From NCBI GenBank assembly GCA_964352225.1, contig CAYGRM010000016.1:1-39497 (forward strand): a stretch of DNA of 39,497 bases, written 5' to 3'. Origin of the DNA: CAJQQY01 sp964352225. Its GTDB lineage: Bacteria; Bacteroidota; Bacteroidia; Chitinophagales; Saprospiraceae. Shown here one piece after another: positions 1-9,240 of this stretch. A program made the translations under genes and the position numbers. A model generated the notes under the pieces. That model worked only from the letters and a program-made list of their open reading frames with translations. It had not been told where the DNA came from and made no database searches. Each line of letters begins with the position of its first letter. Position 1 is the first letter of the stretch.

Positions 1-86
1 CGAGTCAATTAGTTTTAAATGTATTGTCATAAAAAGGTTAAAAGTAGTTTCCTGTTATTTAGATTTTTGGGTTTCTCAATAGAAAC

Positions 87-1067
87 TTATTTTACTTTAG
101 CCGTTTCCTCTTTCTTTAAAGTGTCATACTCTCCCATTTGACTATATTTTTCAATACGTAATTTAATTCTTTTTTCTGAAGTCATCTCCATTAATTCAGC
201 TACTTCTTTTTTCAAATGCTTTTTTAAGGTTTTTGCCATTTCTTCTGGAGCATTATGAGCCCCTCCAAGAGGTTCTTTGATGATTCCATCAATTAATTTA
301 AATTCAAGCATATGATCAGCAGTCAATTTAAGTGCTTCAGCAGCTTGTTCTTTGTAATCCCAACTTCTCCATAGAATAGAAGAACAAGATTCAGGAGAGA
401 TTACAGAATACCAGGTATTTTCTAGCATAAAAACTCGATCGCCTAAACCAATTCCAATAGCTCCTCCTGACGCACCTTCTCCAATCACCACACAAACGAT
501 AGGCACTCGCAGGCGAGCCATTTCGAATAAATTTCTAGCGATTGCCTCTGCTTGACCTCTTTCTTCAGCTTCTAGTCCAGGGAATGCTCCAGGAGTATCA
601 ATCAAGCAAATTACCGGATAATCAAAGCGTTCTGCCATTTTCATTAATCGAAGTGCTTTTCGATATCCTTCCGGGTTAGCCATACCAAAATTTCGATACT
701 GTCTCATTTTGGTGTTGACTCCTTTTTGATGACCAATAACCACAACTGTTTGTCCATCCAAATTAGCCAAGCCACCTACAATTGCTTTATCATCCTTAAA
801 ATATCTATCACCATGTAGTTCAGTAAACTTCTTGAACATTTCACGGATATAAAAAAGAGAATAAGGACGTTCAGGATGACGAGAAAGTTGAACTTTTTGC
901 CAGCCAGTCAAATTGCTATAAATCTCCTTTCTCTCACTTTTAATCTTATTCTCTAATTCCTTAATTTTATCGGATACGTCAATATCTCCTTTTTCTCCCA
1001 CCTCTTTGAGGTTATCGAGTTGTTCGTAGAGACTTTCTAACGGTTTTTCAAATTCTAAAAAAACCAT
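87..1067 (-). CDS. accA: Acetyl-CoA carboxylase carboxyltransferase subunit alpha
   Basis: This is the alpha half of the carboxyltransferase of acetyl-CoA carboxylase. With AccD it moves the carboxyl group from carboxybiotin to acetyl-CoA to make malonyl-CoA, the first committed step of fatty acid synthesis, in the cytoplasm. The 326-residue length fits bacterial AccA. Visible family signatures are the helical N-terminus, the HGDRYFKDD stretch near residue 85, PEGYRKALRLMKMAERF near 131, LIDTPGAFPG near 155 and the oxyanion-forming GEGASGGAIGIG near 196. It is the only clear core-metabolism gene here, so it marks the conserved chromosomal edge of the window. It is transcribed away from the accessory genes. 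A 6-bp hairpin (71-86) touches its stop codon but has no T-run. Confidence 0.98.
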   Translation of the reverse strand: MVFLEFEKPLESLYEQLDNLKEVGEKGDIDVSDKIKELENKIKSERKEIYSNLTGWQKVQLSRHPERPYSLFYIREMFKKFTELHGDRYFKDDKAIVGGLANLDGQTVVVIGHQKGVNTKMRQYRNFGMANPEGYRKALRLMKMAERFDYPVICLIDTPGAFPGLEAEERGQAEAIARNLFEMARLRVPIVCVVIGEGASGGAIGIGLGDRVFMLENTWYSVISPESCSSILWRSWDYKEQAAEALKLTADHMLEFKLIDGIIKEPLGGAHNAPEEMAKTLKKHLKKEVAELMEMTSEKRIKLRIEKYSQMGEYDTLKKEETAKVK

Positions 1068-1216
1068 AATTATTCTTTTTTTGGGTTAAAAACATAGCAA
1101 AATAGCTAAATAGTCAGGTGCTCCGTTTTAATATAATTAACCAAGGGACACAAAATTAGTAATATGAGGGATTGAAAGGTAAGATTTGAATTTTTTTTTT
1201 AAAAAAAATCAAAAGG

Positions 1217-1249
1217 TATTGCATAATTAGAAAAGGAATTATACATTTG
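1217..1249 (+). promoter_or_regulatory. Bacteroidota-type promoter for tRNA-Asp
   Basis: A perfect match to the Bacteroidota -7 element TAnnTTTG (TACATTTG) lies at 1242-1249. A TATTG element at 1217-1221, 20 bp upstream, fits the -33 TTTG/TTG position. The predicted start lies about 30 nt before the tRNA. The call rests on consensus and position only. Confidence 0.55.
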
Positions 1250-1287
1250 CAACCGCTAAATAACAAAAGGGTTATTTAATAATTTAT

Positions 1288-1361
1288 GGTCTGGTAGTTC
1301 AGTTGGTTAGAATACCTGCCTGTCACGCAGGGGGTCGCGGGTTCGAGTCCCGTCCAGACCG
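1288..1361 (+). tRNA. tRNA-Asp (anticodon GTC)
   Basis: The cloverleaf can be folded by eye. The acceptor stem GGTCTGG (1288-1294) pairs with CCAGACC (1354-1360), with discriminator G at 1361. The anticodon stem CCTGC/GCAGG (1315-1319/1327-1331) encloses a seven-base loop with anticodon GTC at 1322-1324. The T-arm is GCGGGTTCGAGTCCCGT. The 3' CCA is not encoded. The gene is followed by a strong terminator. It sits at the border between accA and the accessory genes, so it is a candidate integration site, although no repeat of its 3' end was found in the window. Confidence 0.97.
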
Positions 1362-1394
1362 CACTTTAACTCCTTGATTATCAAGGATTTACGC

Positions 1395-1427
1395 AAAAAG
1401 CCCGATACGAAAGTGTCGGGCTTTTTT
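1395..1427 (+). terminator. Rho-independent terminator after tRNA-Asp
   Basis: An A-run and stem AGCCCGATAC, a GAAA tetraloop, then GTGTCGGGCT followed by a T-run. The flanking A and T runs mean it may work in both directions. Confidence 0.9.
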
Positions 1428-1556
1428 GTTTGGTTTACACATAAGAGTACACATTTTCTGCTCTTCGATTCATTGCTACTAGGCAAACCTTTCATCTCGA
1501 ATAATTACCTTTCTATCCAATCTTCAATTTTATAGCAAGAATTTATACCATTTTCT

Positions 1557-1564
1557 TATATTTG
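1557..1564 (+). promoter_or_regulatory. Candidate -7 element for the TIR-like/MoxR operon
   Basis: TATATTTG matches the TAnnTTTG consensus exactly and lies about 88 bp before the first gene of the operon. No convincing -33 element is seen at 19-21 bp spacing, so the call is weak. Confidence 0.35.
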
Positions 1565-1651
1565 ATACTTTACTACTATGAGAATCGATAAATAAACAAG
1601 CAAGATTTAATTCATTCCACCCCAGAAGGTAAACGCTTAGCACAAAACTTC

Positions 1652-2302
1652 ATGACCAAAATAAAAAAAGTATTCCTTGCCTCTTCTTCGGAACTTGTTG
1701 CTGACCGCAGAGAGTTCGAAATTTTCATCAATCGGAAAAATAAATTATTAGTTAGAAATGGCGTCTTTCTAGAATTAGTCATCTGGGAAGACTTTCTAGA
1801 TGTGATGTCTAAAACTCGCTTACAAGAAGAGTACAATAAAGCTATCCGAGAATGTGATATTTTCATTATGCTTTTTTATTCTAAAGTTGGGAAATATACG
1901 GAGGAAGAATTTGGCGTCGCTTTTAAGGAATTTCAAGAAAATGAAAAGCCATTGATTTACACCTATTTCAAAACTGGGGCAGAAGAGTCCGATGAAAGTG
2001 TTAGCGCATTTCAAATTAAATTAGATGCCCTGGGTCATTTTTTTACTACCTATCAAAATACGGATGGGTTGCTGTTACATTTTCATAACCAAGTGGATAA
2101 GCTCATCGATAAAGGAATTATCAACGCCACGAAAAAAATGGTGGACTCAGAAGGAGAGCAAAGACAAAAATCTTTGCTGGTGAAAAAATTAAATAAAATC
2201 AAGGAAAGATATATTTTGCTAAAAGGAACAGATGCAACTATGGAGTTCAGATTAGAAATGGAGATCGAGGAACTGGAAAACATGATGGAACAATACAACT
2301 AA
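1652..2302 (+). CDS. TIR-like (Rossmannoid effector-type) protein with C-terminal helical module
   Basis: Residues 1-150 look like a small alpha/beta domain of the TIR-like or DUF4062-like type. Strand 1 is KKVFLASSSE, then WEDF near residue 47, then a second core strand ECDIFIMLFYSKVGKYTEEEF near 72-92 with acidic residues that could form an active site. Residues 165-216 are charged and helical and contain the motif LLKGTDATMEFRLEMEIEEL. The next protein has a near-copy of this motif at its N-terminus, so the two products probably bind each other. The gene is first in a tight operon (6 bp to the next start) with a MoxR ATPase and a giant membrane protein. A sensory or NAD-related effector role is inference; no enzymatic activity can be proven by eye. 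The ATG has no strong Shine-Dalgarno sequence, as is usual in Bacteroidota. Confidence 0.6.
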   Translation: MTKIKKVFLASSSELVADRREFEIFINRKNKLLVRNGVFLELVIWEDFLDVMSKTRLQEEYNKAIRECDIFIMLFYSKVGKYTEEEFGVAFKEFQENEKPLIYTYFKTGAEESDESVSAFQIKLDALGHFFTTYQNTDGLLLHFHNQVDKLIDKGIINATKKMVDSEGEQRQKSLLVKKLNKIKERYILLKGTDATMEFRLEMEIEELENMMEQYN

Positions 2303-2308
2303 CAAAAA

Positions 2309-3397
2309 GTGGAATATACTTACGAAGAAATAAATGGATTGGAAAAACAACTAGAGTTGTCGATGCGCAAGCTCGATAAACTTAAGCAATCATACATCAT
2401 CATCAAAGGAACAGATGTTACTAGAGAATTTAGAATGGAAAATGAGATTGCAGAGTTAGAAAATGACATCCAAGAAGTAAAGAAAACTTTATCCAGTAAA
2501 TTCAATTTCCATAACCAAGAAGGATCAACAATTTTAGAAGAGAAAATTCGACAACTAAATATTGAAGATGAATTGGGAATATTACACTTGGTGAATTGTA
2601 ACCGTGAAAAAATGAAGGATAAGTTTTGGGATGAGTTTGACAAAAAAGAAAAAGAGCATTTTCAATTTTATTTTATTTCCTCTTGCCCTACTCAAATGCC
2701 GCACAGCTTTTCAGAACGCATGATTTATGAATTAATTATTGAAGAACTGGAAGAGGACGAAGAAGGTATTCATGTCAGACGGCACGAAAGTAATTCTAGA
2801 ATCAAATTTTTTGATCTCCCACTTGGACGTAAATTGGAGCGATCACAACAAGAGTTTAAAAAATTTATTGGACAATATTTTCAATTCAAGGAAACCGAAA
2901 CTTTGGATACTTTTCTAAAGACAGGCATTCCAAATATGGACTACGAATATGTAGCCATCGTATTTGAAGTAGTAGAGAGCAAATGGAAAGATTTTTTTAC
3001 AGAATATTTCCAATGGATCATTGATGAATTTTCAACCACTCACGATGCTGTTCCCAAATTTATGTTCTTCTTCGTGGCTACGATTGAAGGATTGCATAAT
3101 GATCCAGAGAGTAAAAAAATGATGATACAATCCTACTCGGAATTGGTTCAAAATAATTCGACTGCCGCCCACTTGAGTCCATTGCAACCTGTCAAAGTAA
3201 AAGATTTAAAAGATTGGATGATGGAAATCGGAGAACGAAATCCTACCAAAATTCAAGAAGTAATTGATACGCTAGCGAAGGGCTTAAAACCTAAAAACAA
3301 GGAAATGCTTTTAGAAAAACAAATCCTAAATATGGCAGACATCGAACGTTTGCAAGAGCTGGTTTACAAAATAGGAAACCAAGAAAATAAAAAATAA
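2309..3397 (+). CDS. Putative inactive-STAND-like protein with N-terminal homotypic helical module
   Basis: This is a 362-residue soluble protein with a likely GTG start 6 bp after the upstream stop. The GTG start is preferred because it keeps the N-terminal coiled-coil (residues 5-60, including IIKGTDVTREFRMENEIAEL) that matches the C-terminus of the upstream protein. Residues about 80-290 contain HFQFYFISSCPTQMPHSF and a charged all-alpha/beta stretch. They resemble predicted inactive STAND domains found beside effector genes in conflict operons, and no Walker A loop is present. That assignment is from memory of the family and is uncertain. The helical C-terminal tail (290-362) may be another interaction surface. 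It is co-directional with the MoxR gene 34 bp downstream. It probably works as an adaptor between the TIR-like protein and the MoxR/membrane complex. Confidence 0.5.
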   Translation: MEYTYEEINGLEKQLELSMRKLDKLKQSYIIIKGTDVTREFRMENEIAELENDIQEVKKTLSSKFNFHNQEGSTILEEKIRQLNIEDELGILHLVNCNREKMKDKFWDEFDKKEKEHFQFYFISSCPTQMPHSFSERMIYELIIEELEEDEEGIHVRRHESNSRIKFFDLPLGRKLERSQQEFKKFIGQYFQFKETETLDTFLKTGIPNMDYEYVAIVFEVVESKWKDFFTEYFQWIIDEFSTTHDAVPKFMFFFVATIEGLHNDPESKKMMIQSYSELVQNNSTAAHLSPLQPVKVKDLKDWMMEIGERNPTKIQEVIDTLAKGLKPKNKEMLLEKQILNMADIERLQELVYKIGNQENKK

Positions 3398-3431
3398 CGC
3401 ACCTCAATTTATACTCAAAACATAACCAATT

Positions 3432-4373
3432 ATGAGCTTCCATTTATACAAAAGAACAAAGACTAAACTCGAACTTCCAGATGTTCAAGTCAATCAACAA
3501 TTGGAAAATCCTTCTCTGTATATCCCTTCTGAGGGATTGGAGAATGCAGTCAATGTAGCACTTGCATTGGGGCAGCCACTTCTGATTACGGGAGAACCAG
3601 GTACTGGAAAAACCCGACTGGCTGATCATATCGCTTGGGCATTTGGTTTAGGCGATGCCATTGTTTTTAATGCGCAAACGACTTCTACTGCCAAAGATTT
3701 ATTTTATAGATATGATGCTCTTGGACATTTTCAATATAGTCAAACGAGTAAAGAATTATTAGAACCTAAAGAGGTAGAAGAAAAATTTATCGAATATCAA
3801 GGACTGGGAAAAGCGATTCGTGAAAAGAAGCGATGTGTCGTACTGATTGATGAAATAGACAAGGCGCCTCGTGATTTACCAAATGATGTTTTGGCAGCTT
3901 TGGAAAAACTAGAGTTTAAAGTTTCGGAAATTAGCGAAACTTATTCTGCTGATAAGACTCAAATGCCCATCATCCTCATGACTTCCAATTCTGAGAAAAA
4001 CCTCCCCGATGCCTTTCTCCGTCGGGTGACTTATTTTCATATTCCTTTTCCAACAGGAGCGATGTTATTGGAAATTTTAAAAGCAAAAACAGATGCCCTT
4101 GACGATGTAAATTTGAAAGCGGCGATTGCTCATTTTGAAAGTATTCGAAAGGGGCGAAAAGTCAAACTCAAAAAGAACCCAGCAACTGCCGAACTCCTCT
4201 ATTGGGTTTTGCTTTTACAAAAATTAAAATTCGATTGTACGAAGTTAGAGGACATCACTAGTTTATCTGAGGAAGAAAAGAAAAACTTAGGTATTTCCTA
4301 TTCTGTCTTAGCCAAAAACAAGGAAGACCTTGCAGCTCTAAAAACAATAATCTGGGGAAAAAGTACTTCCTAA
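3432..4373 (+). CDS. MoxR-family AAA+ ATPase
   Basis: A 313-residue AAA+ ATPase of the MoxR type, which remodels or activates partner proteins that usually carry vWA domains. Walker A is GEPGTGKT at residues 54-61. Walker B is VVLIDEID with Asp140 and Glu141. Sensor 1 is in ILMTSNSEKNLP near 178, followed by an arginine-finger region FLRRVTYF. The C-terminal helical lid runs to about residue 310. It lies between the putative adaptor and the giant membrane protein (26 bp to the next ATG). The natural partner is the degenerate vWA-like domain of that membrane protein. There is no membrane segment or signal peptide, so it acts in the cytoplasm. Confidence 0.88.
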   Translation: MSFHLYKRTKTKLELPDVQVNQQLENPSLYIPSEGLENAVNVALALGQPLLITGEPGTGKTRLADHIAWAFGLGDAIVFNAQTTSTAKDLFYRYDALGHFQYSQTSKELLEPKEVEEKFIEYQGLGKAIREKKRCVVLIDEIDKAPRDLPNDVLAALEKLEFKVSEISETYSADKTQMPIILMTSNSEKNLPDAFLRRVTYFHIPFPTGAMLLEILKAKTDALDDVNLKAAIAHFESIRKGRKVKLKKNPATAELLYWVLLLQKLKFDCTKLEDITSLSEEEKKNLGISYSVLAKNKEDLAALKTIIWGKSTS

Positions 4374-4398
4374 GTAAGCTACTAGAGAAAATTATTGA

Positions 4399-7300
4399 AT
4401 GTCTAACCAATCGCTAAAATATCAACTCCTTGCTGAATTGCTTCGAAGTCTCGAAGCAGAGGGGTTTGTATTTGGTACTGGGAAGCATTTACAGCTACAA
4501 GATTTACTTGGTAAGTTACCCGAAATCCCCATTGAAAAATTAAAAGAGATCTTTGCTCCAGTCATCTGTACAAACGAAAAAGAGCAAGAACTTTTCTACA
4601 CTATTTTTGACCAAAGCTTGGAGCGAGTACAAGCGGTTCACGAGCCTATCGAAGTAATAGTACCCACAGAAAACAAATCCCAAAAATGGAAGAAGTGGAT
4701 TTTTTTATTGGCGATTCCTGTGGGGTTAGCGACTGCTTTTTTGCTAAGAGATTTTTGGACAGAAGAAATCATTTCGAAGCCTCCCTCAGAATTGCCTTTT
4801 ATTGCTTTTACCATTCAATCTGGTGCTACGCAAACTATTTGCGTGGAGGAAAGAATTGAAAAAGAAATCTTAGAAAAGTTTGCTCCATTTACTCAATCAG
4901 GTACTGGTTCAGATAGCCTTAGTCAAAGCGGAGAAACAGAATGGGGTACTTTCAAAATAAAAAAAAGAACTTGTTTCGAATATACTGCCAAAGATAGCAT
5001 TGGTAAAGATTCCATTCGATTATTTTTGATGGATAGTTTCGGAAATAAACCGAGCGTAATTTTTTATCCAAGTATTGAAAAACCAACGATCAAGCCTGAA
5101 AAGAAAAAAGCACTTTTTAAAACAAAAGCCTATCCGATCGAAACTGATATTCGCAGCCTTGAAATCAAACCATTAATTGGTTGGGAAAATTTTTATGCAA
5201 AAAATCATTGGTGGCTTAAGCCGCTGTTCATAATTTTATTAGCAGCATTGCTATGGTTGATTTTAAAATATCGAGATGACAAACGAAAGAAATTAATTGC
5301 AGAACTAGAGAGCAAAGCAAAGCCTCCCTATGTTTGGAATATTAAAATAGAGGATGTAGAAAACATCCAAATGAACGATGTCTTTTACAGCATCCTCAAC
5401 AAACTTCGCCGAAGAACAGATGATGAATTTTCTCGGCTAGATATTCCAAAAACGGTAGAAGCAACCATCCAAAAAGCAGGAATGGCTAGCTTCCAATACC
5501 GACAACTTTCTCGCCCGCCCGAGTATTTATTATTGATCGATCAGCAATCGGGGGCCAATCATCGAGCGCATATTTTTGATTTTTTATATCGATCATTTAA
5601 AGAAAATGAAATCATCGTTGAGCGGTTTTTCTTTAATGGAGATCCTCGCCTATGTTTTAATGAAGCCAACCCCAAAGGACTTAATATAAAAGAACTACAA
5701 CATCGCTACTATAATTCTCGCTTACTTTTGATGAGTAATGCTTATAGTTTACTCAGTCCTTTATCTGGGAAACTCACCAAATGGGCTAACCTTTTTGACC
5801 ATTGGAAACAAAGATCTATCCTTACGCCAATTGCCACTCAAGCATGGGGCAAAAGAGAAAACCGACTCCAAGAATCTTTTCGATTATTACCTGCTACTTT
5901 GCAAGGGTTAAATTTTTTAGTAGAACAATTAGATGCAGGGGAAGACGAAAACTTTAGTGACTGGAAAGAAAAAATAAAAGATGCACCCACCGAAACCATC
6001 GAACTCCAAGGCGGATTATTAACTTCTCTTCGATATTATTATTCCGAGGAAATGTTGCGATGGATTGCGGCTTGTGCGGTTTATCCTACGTTGCATTGGG
6101 ACTTAACTTTATTTATCGGAAAGCTGTTATCTACACCTGATAATGATTTGGTATCGGTAGATAACTTGATGGAAATTATTCGCCTTCCATGGTTTGTCGA
6201 AGGAGAAGTTCCAAAAGAAGCACGAACGGTATTGTTAGCTTTTTTAGAAGAAAATCATCCGAATACTTTGCAACAAGTGCGAGAGGGACTACATGAACTT
6301 TTACAAAAAAATCATCCACCAAAAGACTCCGTAGCCTACGAGGATTATCAAATGAATATCGCTCTCAACGAATGGCTATTCACCCAAGACAAGAATAAGA
6401 AAAAAGAACTTGAAAAAGAAATTGCCAAATATCTAGAAGCAGGAATCGAAGCTGACTTCACCGTCATCAAATACTTAGACCGAAAGCGAACTCCGCTTGA
6501 CTTTATCGTACCGAATGCTTGGAAAAAATATGTTCATAAAGCTGGACATGTAGGGCTAGGGATGAAAGATATTTGGAAAGATGTTTTTTATTGGGCGCTG
6601 CCGATTTGGTTGGTGTTGAGTGGGATGGCATTGTGGTATCAACCTGGAGAAACTTGTGAAGGAGAATTGGTCACCTATCTTACCCAAGAAAAAGAAAAAG
6701 AAATTTCACTTTGTATCGATAGCCCTGCTGACAAAATTTTATTGAATGAATATTTGGCACGTAAAGCAATTACCGAAGCTAATTACGTAAAAGTGGATAG
6801 CATTGTTTATGTAACGAACCTTATTGCTGGAATAGAAATAGCCCAAGGAATGGGTGTATTGAATTTAATAGGTGATTTTACTATAGCAGATAGTTTAGCG
6901 TACCAAGCATTTTCCAAAAATATTGCAATAGAATTTTATAACCAAGGTGTTCCCTTCGCCAACCAAGCGGATAGCCTCCGAAATTTAAATGACACCACTA
7001 GCCAAATTTTAGCCGATAGTGCCTGTTTCTTTTTTAAAAAAGCTAGTGTTGTAGATGATTCAAATTTGGATATTAAAAAGGATAAAAACTTGATGTGTGG
7101 ACTATCCACTTTAGCAACCATTTCAACTGCTTCAGGTGAACAAATATGCGAAGCTCCATGTACGATGACATTTACTAGCATTTCTCAATCACCTAATAAC
7201 TTAAATTTTGAATGGGACTTTGGAGATGGAAGCGCACCTGTTAATAGTAATCTTAATAGTAATAGTTCTTCCATAAGTCATACTTTTAAAAATGTAGGAG

Positions 7301-8620
7301 AGTATTTGGTCAAATTAACTGCTAGTAATTCACAAGGAAGTCAGACCTCAGCTATTCAGATTAAAGTGATAGAACCCAATCTTGATTTAATCAATATCAA
7401 ATCAAAAGTCCTCGATGCCCAAACCCTCGAACCCATCTACCGTACCCTTATCACCGGTCAAGACATCCGTACCCGTACCGATCAAGATGGACAATTCGAA
7501 CTTTCGCTTTCCCAAGCACAAGCCAACGCACCGCTAAAATTAACCTTCACTTCAGAAGGATATGTAACACGAAGGGAAACGATTACTTTCTCCAATACCA
7601 CGCTTGACACCATTCAACTTCAACCAATATATATCGACCAAGACCCCATACTCACCCAACAGGGTGACGAAGTAGAAAGACTCCTTAACGAAACGCTTGC
7701 TACCCTACAAAAAAACAGCACAAGTAAATGTTCAGCCATTGTCGAAAAAAACATCCAAGCATTGGAGGATTCATTCGTTAATATTGACTTGTATCCTATG
7801 GAAGCTGCCGTAGCTAACCGTGATGAACGAAACCGTCAAGCAGTCATCAACTTCCGTACAGAAACTACTGCATTGCTCCAAGAAGTACAAGCTTGTTTAG
7901 ATAATTCTGATCCGATCATTCCGATCACTCTCCCTAAAACCACCTTCGTCAAAGGCGGAAAACTCAACCTCGGCTGCACCGAAGAACAAGGCTCAGATTG
8001 CTACGAACGCGAACAACCAAAACGAGATTCTGTCGCCATCCGAGACTTCTATATCGGCACTTATGAAATCACCAATGAAGAATTCGCAGCTTTCCTAACC
8101 GACAACGGGGAAGGAAATAAAGAAGAAGGTGGGGTAACGTGGGTTAATTTAGAAGGAAAATATGAAGACGTAGTCTGCGGAATAGAAGAAGCCACTCCCA
8201 ATCAATTCAAAGCGAAAGAAGGCTTAGAGAAACACCCGATGATCTATGTGTCTTGGTATGGTGCAAAAGCATATTGCCAATGGTTAAGCAAAAAGACAGG
8301 TAAATCCTATCGGCTCCCTACGGAGGCAGAATGGGAATATGCCGCCCGTGGTGGAAGTAAGAGCCAAGGTTTTAAATTTTCGGGAAGCAATACAATTGGT
8401 GAAGTAGCATGGTATAGTGAAAATAGTAATCGTAAAACACACCCTGTAGGAAAAAAGAAACCGAATGAACTAGGCATCTATGATATGAGCGGAAATGTAT
8501 GGGAATGGACAGAAGATTGCTGGCATGAGAATTATCAAAATGCTCCAAAAGATGGAAAAGCTTGGCTCGAAGCAAACCAAGGTGACTGTTCTGTTCGGGT
8601 TCTTCGTGGCGGCGGTTGGA
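4399..8620 (+). CDS. Giant transmembrane protein: vWA-like, PKD, carboxypeptidase-reg-like and FGE/SUMF1 C-type-lectin domains, DGR target (3' end in gap)
   Basis: 1,407 readable residues before an assembly gap. Order: helical N-terminus (1-90); TM1 about 100-118 preceded by basic KWKKW; extracytoplasmic segment; TM2 about 273-290 followed by basic KYRDDKRKK; vWA-like domain about 374-520 (YLLLIDQQSG) lacking the DxSxS metal site; helical region; TM3 about 728-747; PKD domain about 917-993 (FEWDFGDGS); carboxypeptidase-regulatory-like domain about 1001-1080; FGE/SUMF1 fold about 1182-1407 (RLPTEAEWEYAARGG, GNVWEWTEDCW, RVLRGGGW). The positive-inside rule puts the vWA-like part in the cytoplasm and the PKD-to-lectin part in the periplasm. 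This fold is a standard DGR target, and the frame stops at the gap exactly where the variable region should start. An open frame continues through the Ns to 8961, but this is an artefact of the 100-base filler. MoxR partner just upstream. Confidence 0.85.
8586..8620 (+). repeat. 5' edge of DGR variable region, exact 35-bp copy of template repeat start
   Basis: These 35 bases encode SVRVLRGGGW of the lectin domain. They recur without a mismatch at 8721-8755 on the far side of the gap. The copy stops at TGGA, just before the first adenine-rich codons of the template, where mutagenic homing would begin to alter the sequence. Confidence 0.75.
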
Positions 8621-8720
8621 NNNNNNNNNNNNNNNNNNNNNNNNNNNNNNNNNNNNNNNNNNNNNNNNNNNNNNNNNNNNNNNNNNNNNNNNNNNNNNNN
8701 NNNNNNNNNNNNNNNNNNNN
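8621..8720. other. Assembly gap (100 N)
   Basis: Exactly 100 Ns, which looks like a scaffolding filler of unknown true size. Identical 35-bp ends on both sides are what a repeat-induced contig break would leave. The missing DNA should hold the diversified part of the variable region and the stop codon of the target gene. It could also hold accessory DGR genes. Confidence 0.95.
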
Positions 8721-8841
8721 CTGTTCTGTTCGGGTTCTTCGTGGCGGCGGTTGGAACAACAATAACAACAATTGCCGCGTTTCGAATCGCAACAATAACA
8801 ACTCCAACAACAGGAACAACAATAATGGTTTTCGTGTTGCC
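8721..8841 (+). repeat. DGR template repeat (TR)
   Basis: After the 35-bp shared start, the sequence is a run of AAC/AAT codons broken by fixed codons. Read in the target frame it gives W, six Asn, CRVSNR, NNNN, S, NN, R, NNNN, GFRVA. This is the classic unmutated TR of an FGE/C-type-lectin DGR: adenines sit at the sites to be randomised, while Cys, Arg, Ser and the closing GFR are protected. The lack of any diversification in the Asn codons argues for template rather than variable region. The exact 3' limit is uncertain because the matching variable region is in the gap. Confidence 0.82.
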
Positions 8842-9240
8842 CAGCACTCTACCCATGCTCAGGTACTCAGGTATCTACTGCCAGAATTCATAGACAGTAA
8901 ACCGCTTTCTATGGAGCGTGCAAAAGGTATAGTCCAGTACGGACACCGGCGTACATCTTAGTGATGTACCGAAAATAAAACGGAGGGAGTGAGGCTGGTA
9001 GCGCAAGCGAACGTCTTGTCTGCTCGTTAACACTTATAAGTGTTACACGAATATAGGTAACGGATTCCATCCGTCAGTCTACAAGTGTAAAAAGAAGAAA
9101 TAAAGGTGTGTGACGGGAAAGGGTTTTGTTCCCATGTGCATGTAGACTGTCGGATAAACATACGAGTCCGCTTCCTAGATTCGTGTAAATGTAAATCATT
9201 TAGCGAGCACTTCGGTTGTATCGCACCACAGGGAAACTTT
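8842..9240 (+). ncRNA. Structured spacer downstream of TR (probable DGR template RNA 3' region)
   Basis: About 400 bp richer in G and C than the neighbouring DNA, with no credible reading frame and many perfect short hairpins. These include GTACATC/GATGTAC at 8951-8957/8963-8969, the palindrome AACACTTATAAGTGTT at 9029-9044, ACGGAT/ATCCGT at 9060-9065/9069-9074, and GGGAA/TTCCC near 9117-9140. The order TR then structured spacer matches the RNA that primes and templates DGR mutagenesis. In complete DGRs the reverse transcriptase gene follows within a few hundred bases; here a minus-strand YhcH-family gene does. A 69-codon open frame at 9106-9315 is not protein-like. Confidence 0.6.

Noticed and set aside
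71..86. Hairpin GTTTCT/AGAAAC next to the accA stop as a terminator
   Set aside because: Stem of only 6 bp, low GC and no T-run on the minus strand.
1307..1495. 62-codon minus-strand open frame over the tRNA
   Set aside because: It is the antisense of tRNA-Asp and its terminator; the sequence DGTRTRDPLRDRQ is a well-known tRNA-derived artefact.
8755..8830. Poly-Asn stretch as a prion-like or low-complexity protein tail
   Set aside because: The fixed Cys, Arg, Ser and GFRV positions and the 35-bp repeat fit a DGR template much better.
8621..8961. Open reading frame continuing from the giant membrane protein through the Ns to 8961
   Set aside because: The frame match depends on the filler length of 100; the post-gap sequence is the template repeat and spacer, and the residues after GFRVA do not look like a protein domain.
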